This document shows, piece by piece, positions 9,563 through 20,922 of a DNA stretch of 64,000 bases. The stretch covers positions 63,528,501-63,592,500 of the forward strand of contig JAZBRS010000026.1 of assembly GCA_037176725.1 (NCBI GenBank), given 5' to 3'. Every line of letters begins with the position of its first letter. Within the stretch, counting starts at the first letter, position 1. The notes below the pieces were generated by a model. That model saw only the letters and a program-made list of their open reading frames with translations, was not told the DNA's origin and made no database searches. The stretch comes from Posidonia oceanica. Taxonomy: Eukaryota > Streptophyta > Magnoliopsida > Alismatales > Posidoniaceae. The position numbers and the translations under genes were made by a program.

Positions 9563-10630
9563 TGCTCCTTACTGAGTTCGACCTCCAATTCATCACTCAG
9601 AAGGTAATCAAGGGGCAAGCCATCGTGGACCAACTCGCTGAGCTACCTGTGTTAGAGTATCAGCCGGTGTCAACAGATTTCCCAGACGAGGAAATAATGG
9701 CAATCAATAGTGTTATGCCACTCATCAGAGAATGAACCCTCCATTTCGATGGAGCGCTTAATTCACAAGGCACTGGAATAGGGGCAACACTCCTCACTCC
9801 AGAGGGTGTCATTCTCCCCGCTGCAGCCCAACTACTCTTCTTAGCAAGTAACAACATTGCAGAATATGAGGCACTCATTCTAGGGCTCCGAATGGCTCTC
9901 GATCTAGGGGCAAGAAGGCTAAAAGTGGTTGGGGACTCACAGCTTGTCATATGACAAGTCCTCAACAAATACAAGACCTCTCGCCGAAGTTGCAGGAATA
10001 CCGCAACCTGGCTAAAGCCTTACTGAAGAAGTTTGACCGGGTTATATATGTGCACGCCCTTAAAAGCAACAACATCCTGGCTGATTCACTAGCCTCATTG
10101 GCATCCTTGCTCCCCTTCAGCTCAGGGACAGATGAGCAATCCATCATGGTACGAAGGATCAGCACTCCAACAATGGGGTCTGCCACCAAATGGGTTGAAG
10201 AACTCAGAGAGGAACTAAACCAGGAAAGCTTAATATGCACAGAGATCTGTTATCAAGGAGCTACAGAAGTAAACGACGATGGCAACCCATGGTATTATGA
10301 CATACAGAACTATGTACAAGATCGTGCCTTCCCGGCCTATGTGACTCCCAAGGACAGAGAAGCACTGAGGAGGATGGCTACCAAATACTACATCAAAGCC
10401 AACACACTCTTTCGAAGAACGTCCCTAGGGATTGAACTCCAATGTGTGGATACATCTGAGTCGGCCGAGATCCTCAAGGAAACACATGAGGGAGTCTGCG
10501 GAGGCCACATCAACTCCCAGTTCATGGCTAAAATGATCATCAGAAGAGGGTACTACTGGCCTACCACGGAAGCCGACTGCGCAAGTAAAGTCAAGTGGTG
10601 CAAGAGCTGCCAACTGCACGCCAACAAGAT
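9563..10630 (+). pseudogene. RNase H and integrase N-terminal zinc domain (element A)
   Basis: RNase H begins KWQMLLTEFDLQF and includes the motifs LHFDGA, NNIAEYEAL and VVGDSQLV, with the expected acidic residues. In-frame TGA codons at 9733-9735 and 9952-9954 look like former TGG. A frameshift near 9980 follows. The next frame holds ILADSLASLAS (end of RNase H) and the integrase HHCC domain: HEGVCGGH ... CKSCQ (about 10480-10615). Another frameshift near 10640 leads into the integrase core. Confidence 0.85.
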
Positions 10631-11529
10631 CCGTGCTCCGGCTTCACGCTTTATCAACACCATGGCCTTTCTCCATGTGGGCCTGCGATGTGGTGGGACC
10701 TATCCATCAGGGAAAGGGCAACACTTTCATCCTGACGGCAACGGAATACTTCACCAAATGGGTAGAAGCAGAGGCGTTCGAAAACACCAAGGCCACAACC
10801 CTGTGCCGATTCGTACAGTGAAATATCATCGCAAGGTTCAGGGTGCCTAAAGCCTTAGTAGTAGACAACGGATCAATCTTCATCTCAGAAGAGTTCAAGC
10901 AGTTATGCCGGAAATTCGGTATCACTCTACACCACTCTTCCCCATATTACCCGCAAGGGAACGGTCAAGCAGAAGCTACTAACAAAACCTTAATCAAAGT
11001 CATTAAAAAGATGGTAGAAGACGCTAAGGGATCAGATTGGTCAGATAAGCTTGTTAAAGCATTATGGGCATACCGCACCACCATAAGGACGGCAACGGAT
11101 CAAACCCCCTATGCTTTAGCCTTTGGTATGGAGGCAATGGTCCCATACGAGATCCTGATCCCCTCATTAAGAGTTAAGATTGATAAGAGAATGTCTGCTG
11201 AAGAAAAGAGGCAGGCTTTACTCCTTCACTTAGAACTCCTTGATGAGAAACGGCTGGCAGCTGTCGAGCATACGCGTGTCTACCAACAAAGGTTAACCAA
11301 GGCTTACCTGAAGAAGGTAATCGAACGCAAGTTTAAAATTGGTGATCTTGTGCTTAAAGAAGTGTTGCCCTACAATAAGCCCCACCCCAAGGGAAAGTTA
11401 AAGCCAAATTGGAAAGGACCCTACATAGTGGTTGCTGTATATCCAGGGAATGCTTATCGACTGTCCCATAATGGGATAGATCTTCCTGACCCTTCGAATG
11501 CAATGTACCTGAAAAGGTACTACCCTTGA
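10631..11529 (+). pseudogene. Integrase catalytic core and C-terminal domain (element A)
   Basis: The integrase core carries its D,D-35-E residues: D in WACDVVGP (10690 region), D in VVDNGS (10861-10878) and E in NGQAEATNK (10960-10990). One in-frame stop, TGA 10819-10821, lies between the first two. The rest is open to TAG-type terminator TGA at 11527-11529 and ends with the GPY/F-like motif NWKGPYIVVAVYPGNAYRL, typical of Ty3/gypsy integrases outside the chromovirus group. It would insert the DNA copy into the genome. This is the best preserved part of pol. Confidence 0.9.
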
Positions 11530-12865
11530 TCAGCATGTCTATATCATTAAAGAGACCTAGGGCCTAACACCAAGCCAGAAAAGGGAGAGATTCCCAAAGC
11601 CAATAGGAAGAGGAACACCTAGGGAGCCCATGCCTTGTCCTGTCTCCATGTACACACCGCACGGGAAGGTAAGGAAAAAGTAGGCTCGGAGCGGAGGCTT
11701 AGAGGACGAACTGCTTGCCAAAGCAACTTAGAAAGCGTCAAGAAAAGACGATGGCAAAAACCGCCCAAACAGAGAGGAAAGAAGGCAACAAAGAAGCTGT
11801 CCAAGTAAGGAACAAACGAAAAGAGACAGTAAAAGAAACTGTCCAACTAAAAGAGGTCAGCAAAGAGCTGTCCAAAGAGCAGAAAAGAGCATGGCAAAAG
11901 CTGTCTGTGCATCTAAAAGTATAAACCATAGAAAGACGCATTAAGGACTAAAGGAAGGCAAGCAGGAATCAAGGCCTAAGCCAAAACCGAGAGTCCACTA
12001 AATCCCGAAACTTCCCCTGACCTATTCTCACTAAACAGGCAAGGAGTGAGCAACCCCAGGTGGTTAAGGACTGAAAAGGCCCAAGGAGTAGCAACCCAAG
12101 TAAAGATTGGTGTGTGGACCGAAGTCTTTAAAAAAGGGTGCAGGCATGGCCCAAGGGACACGTCCACAAATGTAAGGCCCACTCATTTGGTTGAAACAAA
12201 TCCCGAGGCTGATGCTTAAGATAGGTACCCGTCTTTCCCCATTAGAAGAACTAAAAATCCAAAAAAATCATATAACCCAAAATCCAAAAAAAAATCATGT
12301 AATCCCAAAAACCAAAATAATATAATCCAAAAAACCAAAAAAATCATATAACCCAAAAACCAAAAAAAATCACATAACCCAAAACACCAAAAAGAAAGAA
12401 GGAAAAAAAAAACCAAGACATCCAACCTACATACAAGTGAAAACTTAGTAAGTAGGAAAACTGGAGTTAATCTGGCTGATGATGCAACCATCGACTCACT
12501 AGGATTCGGAGTTAGCGTCCTACTCAAGCATGTCTCACGGCTTGGGTGTGCTCTCTCAACAAAGACATTACTAGCATAATGATCTTTAGAGCATCCACGG
12601 ATGACTCATAATCAGCGTCTACTGGGCTTTGATTTCCATCTCTTTAGCTGAGGCCAGAAATTAATTCCCTCCACCCATTTAAAATAAGCATGCATTAACA
12701 TTTGTCATGTCCTTTGTTAATTAATTAACTTAGCCTAAATCTTTTTCATTTGACATACTTTCTCTTCGATTAATTAGTTAACTTAGCCAAATCTTTCGCC
12801 AAGGGAGGTATGCTCATTGATTACTAACAAGAAAAGTAAGCATGTGCAGGAAACAAAGCGAAACA
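11530..12865 (+). other. Noncoding block downstream of pol, shared with elements B and D
   Basis: No gene. It matches, in reverse orientation, B 27000-28050 and (in part) D 51742-52480. It contains four spaced CTGTCC/CTGTCT words (11797, 11839, 11868, 11901) and a hairpin, GACAGT 11825-11830 with ACTGTC 11838-11843, preserved in B and D. A splice-donor-like GGTAAG lies near 11666 and has counterparts in B and D. 12430-12670 matches B 26980-27235. Similarity to B stops around 12860, where the antisense cassette begins. Confidence 0.7.
12235..12415. repeat. A-rich short tandem repeat
   Basis: Five or six degenerate units of about 25-30 bp around CCAAAAAAATCATATAACC. The corresponding place in B (27240-27390) and D (51750-51875) is a T-rich stretch on the plus strand, so the low-complexity character is shared although the units have diverged. 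Confidence 0.7.
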
Positions 12866-15800
12866 AAAAACCTTTCATATGAATATTCACAAGTACAGAC
12901 TCTGGCAAAAGAAAAGTACAGACTCTGACAAAAAGAAAGGTACAAGCTCAATGGCCGAACTCGCCGCTACCCTCACATCCGCCGCCTGGAGGCCTCGATG
13001 CGGGCTGCGCCACAGAAGACGTCGCTCCACTCTGACTCCTCTCTCGAGACTCCCTCAAGATGGAGCGAACCATCTCAAGGTGGGGAGAAGACCGCGCTCT
13101 CGCAATTTGCTCAGCCGTCAAGACCCTAGAATGCCCTGACCCTACGGGAGTTGCAGCAACAGGGGTAGGCATCAGATTAGCCACATCAACACCAGGAAGC
13201 ACTGTCGCAACCACTGTCTCTGTCTGCATCAGCTGTATCTCCATTTCCCGCATCTGTCGCCCATGGAAATCGCTCAACTGAAATAAAACAAATCACAGAA
13301 TAAGAGCAGTTATAAACAGAAAAGTAGAAAGGCTAGCTACAACTAAAGCATTAAAGACAGAACAGAAATACCCTTCTCAGGGAAGCAGCCTCAAACTGAG
13401 CCCTGGCCGCTGCCGCATCAGATGCCGCCACACGAGCCTCTAACTCCTAGATGCGGTTGTCACGCTCCCGCTCTGCCTGACTGAGACGCCCCTGTAGCTC
13501 CTCGGCACGACCCAAGGCATCATCCAGCTGGCTCTGAGTAGGACCAGTGGCCGGAGGCGTGTGGATCAAATCCATCATCACCTGAATCTGCACAATGAAG
13601 CCATACGAGTTAGAGGACAGATATTTACAAATATCTAAAGCAAGGAGAGTGCGGAAATACCTCTGAATCGCGAGCTTGGACCTCCTCAGCCAGTACGCCC
13701 TCGGCATGGGAAGCGGTTGGACCTGTGGTGGTTGTAGGGGCAGGCTCTGCACTTGTTGAAGCACCCTCGGCCTGTATCAGAGCAAAGACGACAATTAGAC
13801 AAGCAGAAACAGGCACCAACAACTAGCAAAGGGAAACTACACTCACTCGTGCTCGAAGCTCGTCCATCTGGGACAGGAGCTCGTCCCTCCCCCTCACCAA
13901 CTCCACCACTCTCAAGGAGTGCTCCTCCTGCTGAGTCCTGCACACCTCAGTCATCCCCTCTGAAGCGTCCATCTGCACAAACAAGGGAGATGATTAAGCA
14001 AGTGAACAAGTAAAGGAGTAGTCGAATAACACAACACCAAAAGGGATTGCTTACCAGCTCCTCAATATGGCTGTGGGCAATCGCCAGCTCGTGACGGAGG
14101 TCGCCGATGCTCTCACTAAGACCAGTGCCCATCAGCACGTTGGAGCCACCATAAAAGACGTCACAGTGGAAGACGATCAGATGGCTAAACTCAGAATCAA
14201 ACCAGGTCCTCCATGCCGCCTCTGTCTCTGCAGAACCACCAAAAAGGGGCTCTGTGCCACCCGAGCGCCAGTTCTCGAGCTGCTCTCCAAAACGCTGAGG
14301 AGCATCGCTCCGACCTCCCGAAATGGATCCCCGAGAGCAATCTGCAGGACCTGCCGCTGGAATAACCTGCTGAAGGCCGAACTGTCGCAGGACATGGCCC
14401 ACCTGGATGTAGTGACATCGGAAGAGGCTAAAAAGCCAGCACTCCCGAAAGAACAAGTGGGAACCGCACGCCACGGGTTCCTCATCAGCATGCTCACCCT
14501 CAAGGTAGGGTCTCCAGACAACCTGCAAGGACAAATCAGTCAGAAACCAGTAAACTGTGCAAGAGAGAGGGACCTAAGCACTGAAACTCACCCACTCCTC
14601 TGAGAGGATCTCTAACAGGAAGCGGCCCAGATGTCTCACAGGGCGAATCCGCTCCGGAGCCAGCTACACCTCGCTCCACCGCCGAGCCCAGGGAAACTCG
14701 ACGGGACCATCTCTTGGCACTCCAGGTTAGAGGTACACGAAGTGCTCAAAGATCCAAGTCTGTCACACAAAGCAACAATTCCAAGTCAGCAACAGTCAAA
14801 CAAACAGTAGGCAAGCAAATAAATAAAGCACAAACCTAAAAAAGAGGCAGACAGCCTGAAAGAGAGTGGGTCTGGCCCGCAGCAAAAGACTCCAGCCGGG
14901 AGACCAAATAGACCAACACAGCTGAGCCCCAAGAGTATCTACCAATCCTCTCCACCTGAAGAAGGAGAGGAGCAAAACCGGCATGTAACATCTGAGAAGA
15001 CGTGCCGAAGAAGAGCCTATGAAACAGAATGGACAAAAAGAGCTGGAGCTGCTGATCCGCTATCTCTGAGGTCACCTCGTCAATAAGAAGAAGGTCGTCC
15101 AGTTGATCCTTCAGCTACTTGATGTTGACGCGTGTATGGAAGCAACCAGAAGGGGGAGGTCATGCACCATAACTAGCCTCTAGCTCGTCACCATAGTCAG
15201 GCTGCAAAGGCACTATCACAGGCTCTCCGTCAACCCTCAAACCCACTAGCTGCACTACGTCCTCCAAGGTGATCATCATCTCGCCTACGCGAAAGATGAA
15301 GCTGCTGGAACTCCTGTTGTACCTCTCAGCAAAAAAAACCAGCAGTCCCAAGTGAATCTCAAAAGGCATGATCTCCAAGAAATGGCCGAAGCCCATCCCT
15401 GCAAGTCTCGCCCGCTGGAACTCTGGAGGTCGAGGTACGTCTCGTGCAAGTCATTCCAGCTAGAGCACATTTGACTCGACAATGGCATCTGGCATAAAAG
15501 AAAACATTAAAAACATTAGTAACTTAATAAAAGCCGAAAAAACACATAAACCTCACCTATCCTAGCTCTGTGAGCTCTACCGCTGTACGGGCTCTCCTAG
15601 GAGGAGAAGGGGACGCACCTGGATCAGGAGCACCCCTGTCACCAACCTCAGGCGAGACAGGAGACGGCGCACGTGGACGCCTCGCCCGGAGCTTGCGGGA
15701 ACGAGAGGAGCTCGCCTCCGCAGTGGAAGGACCGGCCTCGTCCCTCCTCGTCTCAGCCTCCTCATCAGAAGCCCTGAAATGGTATCACAAGCAAAGCATA

Positions 15801-15964
15801 GTCAGATAAAACCATTAATAATTCTCTTAATTGTTTCCCTAAACGCTAAGTAGTCCACATAACCAACAAGAAGGGAAAAGATATGCATCACTTTAACTAA
15901 CCAACTTGAATTTAAAATTTAATCCTTAAAGATAATTTCTATAAGAAATCGATCCTTAAATAAT

Positions 15965-16620
15965 TTAATCAATCTTTTTAAAACCCATCTTTTTAACCCA
16001 TCTTTTTTTCAATCTTTTTAACCCATCCTTTTAATCAACCCTTTTAAAACCCGTCTTTTTAATCCACCCTTTTTAACCCATCTTTTTAATCAATCTTTTT
16101 TTCAATCTTTTTAACCCATCCTTTTAATCAACCCTTTTAAAACCCATCTTTTTAATCAATCTTTTTAAACCCATCTTTTTATTCAATCTTTTTAAACCCA
16201 TCTTTTTTTCAATCTTTTTAACCCATCCTTTTAATCAATCTTTTTAAACGCATCTTTTTAATCAATATTTTTAATCCACCTTTTTAATTAATCTTTTAAA
16301 ATCAATTTTTTTAAACAATCTTCTCTTTTTCAATCCATCTTTAAAATCAATCCTTTAAAATCAATCTTTTTAATCAACTCTTTTTAAAAGCCATCTTTTA
16401 ATCAATTTTTTTTAAACAATCTTCTCTTTCTTAAATCAATCCTTTAAAATCAATCTTTTAAAAATCAATCCTTTAAAATCAATCTTTTAAAAATCAATCC
16501 TTTAAAATCAATCTTTTAAAAATCAATCCTTTGAAATCAATCTTTTAAAATCAATCCCTTTAAATCAATCTTTTTAAAATCAATTCTTTTAAATCCATCT
16601 TTTTAGAAGATCATCCTTTT
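15965..16620. repeat. Degenerate tandem repeat of AATCAATCTTTTTAA type
   Basis: Some thirty short units of 14-24 bp built from ATCAATC, CTTTTTAA and CCCATC words (for example CCCATCTTTTTAATCAATC). It lies inside intron 1 of the antisense gene. Composition is almost free of G on the plus strand. Confidence 0.85.
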
Positions 16621-17164
16621 AAAACTCTAATATCCTAACTTTAAAATTCAAGACCCAACTCTAAACCAATTTAAACCTTTAACTGATCCATTTAGGTAAC
16701 AAAAACATCATTCTCAATTAACAAACCAATTCAAACTTAAAAGTAAACCTTAAATTCAAAAGTCAAATTTAAAAACAAACTTTGAACCCTAATTCTAACT
16801 CTCACTTTAAAAAAATCCTTAAATCCAAAAGTTTGAAGCCTTAAGATCCGGCTTTTAATTTAATTAATCCTTTTAAACAAATCCATCACTAACTTCAAAA
16901 ATTCCTGAATCCAAACCAATCCATTAAATAATCTAAATGTCTTCAATAGGATTTTTGTTAAAATCAGAAATTAACCCCTCAAGTTAAAAGTGAATGATTA
17001 ATTCAATTGTTAAAAGATTAAGTCTCTTAAAAATTCTGGAAAAAATTCGCCATAACCTCCCCTATAATTTCGACTAAAAAAATTTATTTTCCTGCAAATT
17101 GACAACATAAATACATTCCACAAAGAAAGATTGAATAAACAATCACATTTAACACCAAAACGGA

Positions 17165-17290
17165 TTTTCATTCACGTTTAAACGCCAAAATTCACATTAA
17201 CATTCACACTCACATTTCCCATTCAACATCAACATCAACATTAACATACACATTCACATTCACATTCACATTCACATTCCCTTTTACATC
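17165..17290. repeat. CATTCA/CACATT microsatellite-like tract
   Basis: Repeated ATTCAC, AACATC and ACATTC hexamers, including an uninterrupted run of CATTCA units at 17249-17277. It is in intron 1 of the antisense gene. Confidence 0.85.
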
Positions 17291-18550
17291 AAAAGGAACT
17301 TCAAACATAACTTTAAACAACTGAATTTACATAAACCTAAACTAAACCAAACTTAAACCTAAAACTCCACAACTAGAACTTAAAGTTCAGTTTTTTTAGA
17401 ACAACAGAACTAAAATAACAGAATTGATTAAAAATAGAACTAATAACATAAACAAAAGAACTAACAACAGAATTTAAGAATGAATTACAACAAAATTCAC
17501 TAAGCTAAACAACAGAATTTAAGAACAATAAAATTACAACAAAATTTAATGAATTAATTACAACGAAATTCAATAAGTTAAAAACAGAACTAAACTAAGT
17601 TACAAACGGCATTTAGTTAGACTACACTAATCACAATAGAATTTAAAACTAAATTAATTAAGCTAAACAGGATTCAATTAAATTAAGTAAAAACTAAAAA
17701 CAAGAAACTGAATTTTAATCGGAATTTCTAAACTAAAACTAAACTAGAATTCCTATAATAATCCTAAGTCTAAATCCTAAGTCTAATCCTAATTACATTC
17801 CTAATTCAAAAAATAACAAACGAATAAATAAAATCAGAAAAAAAGGGGGAGGAGAGGAAGATTACCTCCGTCGTCGGCGAGACCCATCGCTCGGGCCACC
17901 CGCACTGTGGCCTTCATCGCCGCTCGCCATCAGGAAGGAGGAAGGAGGAGCAGGAGCGTCCACGCCATCACCCTCGCTGCCGTCGCTAGCCATTAGAGGG
18001 AGGAGGAAGGAAGAGCACCCCCACACCGTCGCCGCTGCACCACGCCGGAGCCCGCATGCTGCCGCCGCCGCACCCAGCCGAAGGAGCACGCGTGCCGGAG
18101 AGAAGGGGGAAGGAAGAAGAGAAGTTTGAAGTGTCTGGAAAATGGGCAACGGCCAGTTTTGGCTACTGGACTCGTAACCTGGTCGTCAGTAGAAGAGGCG
18201 ACTCAGTCAGACGCCTCTTCAACAGGCGCCTTACCCAGCTCTTCGTGGGCCGACTTTTCCGCCTCGATTTGAACCCTCTGAAGAAGCACGAAGCTAGTCG
18301 CCCTAAAAAGAGGCGACTCAACATGGCGCCAGAAGGGACGGCGGCTAACAACGGTAAAGGTTTTTATCCCTTAATTCCCCCCTAAAACACGAACCTATAC
18401 ATTAACAAACGACAAAACACAATTCAGAAGCTAAAATGTGATTCAACCCAAAATGTAATTCAAGAACTGAAACATAATTCAACCCAAACTTAAACTTAAA
18501 AGCTAAGACATGGTTCAACTCAACTTAAAAATTAAAATCTAAAAACATAA

Positions 18551-19901
18551 TCAGCCACGTATTGCCATGCTCGAGCAGTTGAGCCCAAGCATCTTCAAGA
18601 ATTCCTGCTTGTCGTCAACATACTTCTGAGGAGTGGGGCAGCACCGTGCCTTCACGTACTTCGCCTCCTAGGACCCCCGAGTAGTTGCAGAAAGCCGAGG
18701 CGCACTCAGAGACACTCGCCTGCCGATGTAAACCCAATGGGCAATGTACTCCAGGACCATTCGCTCATCTCGGTCACCGTCTTCCTTGCGAACGCGAATC
18801 GGAGGGGTCAGAACTGCATCAGCCTGGACAACTAGCTCCTGATTCAGCAGACGGGGGCAACGATGGATGGGATACAGCATAAATGATGTGGCACTCGCTA
18901 GGACAAGCTCAAGGTCACTGTGAGCTGTGCTCATCACCCGTGCTTTATGAGCTCCAGGTAGCTTCGGAACAAAGTCAAAATCCTGTAGTGACAAGCGTCC
19001 CAGACGGAGAACGGAGTCATGGAAGCTCAGACCTATGAAATCTGTATCACAACACAATGGGACATGAACCACTTGTGTAGCAACAGTGGAGAACCAAAGA
19101 ATTTCCCTAAACAAGAGGCACTGGTGAGCCCCTCCATGGTGTAAGCCAACACAGCAAGAGCCAAACACAAATCTGGACGAACAGCGACCAACATCAGGAG
19201 ATCCACATGGTGAAGATCCATTGTGAAATTTGCATCTGCAAACAAGGCAAGGCCGCCAACTGCCACAAACAAGCACTTCCTTAGCTCTGCTTCAGCAAGT
19301 TGTCTGGTGCTAAGAACCTCCCACAGACCTCGAAGAAAGAGTCTCCCCGAGTGCATCAAAGCCTTGCTAGCCTCCAGATCCATTGCTAAATACCCACCTA
19401 TCTTCCTGGAACCCACTGTCTCAACGGAAATGGCGAAGCGATCATCTGCCGCCTAAGTAGATTCCGTCGCCAACCCAAGCAAAGAGGATAACTCCTCACA
19501 CGTAATCAATGTCTCTCCACAAGGAAGATTGAAGGTGTTGGAGGACCATTCCAAAAAGCCATCAAGGCGTGCAACAATGGCCAAGGCACAGGCGTGCGAA
19601 TCAAGTCAAGAAGCTTGTCAAAACCACTACACCCGAAGAGATGTCTGTTGTTCTCTGCACAATTGATCAAGCCAGCCACCCATGGCAGAGTATACCAAAA
19701 GGAATTGTGGAAATCCGAGCATCCCGTGAGGTTCACTACGACCTAAACAAGCAACCTTCAGAAGCTAAACCACAAAGAAAGCATGCAAAGACTAAGAGGA
19801 GAACTTACCTGGTCATTCCGGATAGCTTTCATCAAGTGGTTGGGAATATCAACCACCCTTTTCACCGGGAAGGTCGGAGAAGAGAAGGAAGGAAGCTTCA
19901 T
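18551..19901 (-). pseudogene. Antisense DUF7745-like gene with three exons (in element A)
   Basis: Second antisense gene, lying upstream of the mobile-domain-like gene on the same strand. Exons: 19901-19809 (ATG, 31 codons, donor GTAAGT), 19742-19033, 18982-18551 (TGA 18553-18551); introns are short (66 and 50 bp). Exon 2 contains LEWSSNTFNLPCGETLIT...ELSSLLGL, then a hydrophobic GGLALFADANFTMDLHHVDLLMLV segment and GSPLLLHKWFMSH. This order resembles, from memory, the DUF7745 family found in plant retrotransposons. Exon 3 has KEDGDRDERMVLEYIAHWV. Defects: a frameshift near 19580, and TAG at 19455-19453, 19035-19033 and 18670-18668. Function unknown; the family assignment is tentative. Confidence 0.65.
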
Positions 19902-20169
19902 GGTCAAGATAAGGGGTTTACTTGTGCAGAATGTTTCCTGAAAAGCAAGGACAGCCGTCTTTTATCTCCCCTTATCAAAAGAATCAGGGTTTAAAACAGT
20001 TTCTGAATTAAATAAACCAAGAGATCGTGCGTCGCCACAAAAAGCGGCGACTGGTTCAGTCGCCCACGAAAGTGGCGACTAAACCATCAGGACAGACTAC
20101 TGCAAAGCCAAAGAGTGAACTCTCGCCTTGAGTTCACGCACCACCTTCCGTAACTACTGCGAACACTAG

Positions 20170-20908
20170 ATGACACACCAGTTTGGCAAATGAAGGGTTC
20201 ACTCCCTCACCCGGTTCTCTTTGCACGGAACCTCTTTATTTGCCAAATCGAGCTGTGGGACGACTGTCCTTTCCAGAGGGTGCTGGTCACACTCCAGGAC
20301 GGAAAACACTTGACCACAACGAATTGCATTCATTCATTTTGCATATGTCCATATGGTTTGGGACCAACCGTACCCCGTCGGCCTAACCTAGCATATGGAC
20401 CATTCATTGCATCGCATGTTGACCTTGCATTATCATAGTATGTTTGAATCATCCATCTATGCATTTTCTCATATCATTGGAAGTGAAGCACGGATGGAGC
20501 ATCATTCTTCAAGAGTGTTAGAAACCCTTCAGGCATAGGATTCTCCTAGAGCTAACACAATTCGTACCTATCCTCTAATCAATTCCAATCTGAGTAAAGT
20601 CTCAAACAAGATGTCACACTCTCCTTTCGATCGTGCTGGAATAACATCCTGCGATTTCCCCCCTTAGTGCTTGCCCGTTGGAACACACATGGTTGACCTG
20701 GTCTTGACTTCGGCTGCGACACAAGATCCAAAACCGACTTGACCCCTCCATACCTGAGTCTCCAATTTGATGGCAATTTAAACCCTCTTTTTATCAATTA
20801 TTTGGCTACTTCAGTGACAAATTGCTTGAGATAGAGCTCCCCTTTTTAGGAAATGCTCAATAGGACATCGTTCTTGCCTTAGACCCGATCTTGTTCCAAG
20901 ATCAACTC
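20170..20908 (+). other. 3' terminal noncoding region of element A
   Basis: Similar to B 25980-26760 in inverted orientation (for example GGTCCATATGCTAGG-type words at 20395 and 26530). It has no open frame with a domain. Two or three PBS-like GGCGACT words lie just before it (20046, 20058 reversed, 20074). Confidence 0.75.
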
Positions 20909-20922
20909 CAAGGAGCGACATC
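20909..20922 (+). other. Polypurine tract of element A (mutated)
   Basis: CAAGGAGCGACATC precedes the LTR start TGTAGATATCC. The B counterpart (25963-25976, minus strand) reads AAGGAGGGGCATC, so this copy carries substitutions within the G run. Confidence 0.7.

Larger units (their letters stand above)
15840..17860. other. AT-rich intron 1 of the antisense gene
   Basis: About 2.1 kb between exons 1 and 2 of the mobile-domain-like gene, donor GTAATC at 17865 and acceptor ATTTCAG ending 15774 (minus strand). No coding signal. It contains the two low-complexity repeats listed separately, and short ACAGAATTT/TAACAAA repeats at 17380-17600. Confidence 0.6.
12948..17993 (-). pseudogene. Antisense plant-mobile-domain-like gene with nine exons (in element A)
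   Basis: Runs opposite to pol. Exons placed by GT...AG borders and continuous frame: 17993-17866, 15773-15557, 15488-14836, 14759-14592, 14522-14055, 13972-13847, 13771-13661, 13587-13372, 13277-12948 (TGA). Exons 1-2 encode an acidic/basic low-complexity N terminus. Exons 3-5 resemble the plant mobile domain: GFGHFLEI, then EMMITLEDVVQLVGLRVDG, then YSWGSAVLVYL, EHF, VVWRPY and VLRQFGLQQ. Exons 6 and 8 are charged and heptad-like, probably coiled coil. Defects: TAG at the ends of exons 2 and 3, TGA 15160-15162, TAG near 15117, TAA and TAG in exon 4, TAG in exon 8, and a frameshift between 15488 and 15396. The domain is found in host proteins such as MAIN/MAIL1 and in transposable elements; what it would do here is unknown. 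The start at 17993 is a choice; an in-frame ATG at 18149 also exists. Confidence 0.75.
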
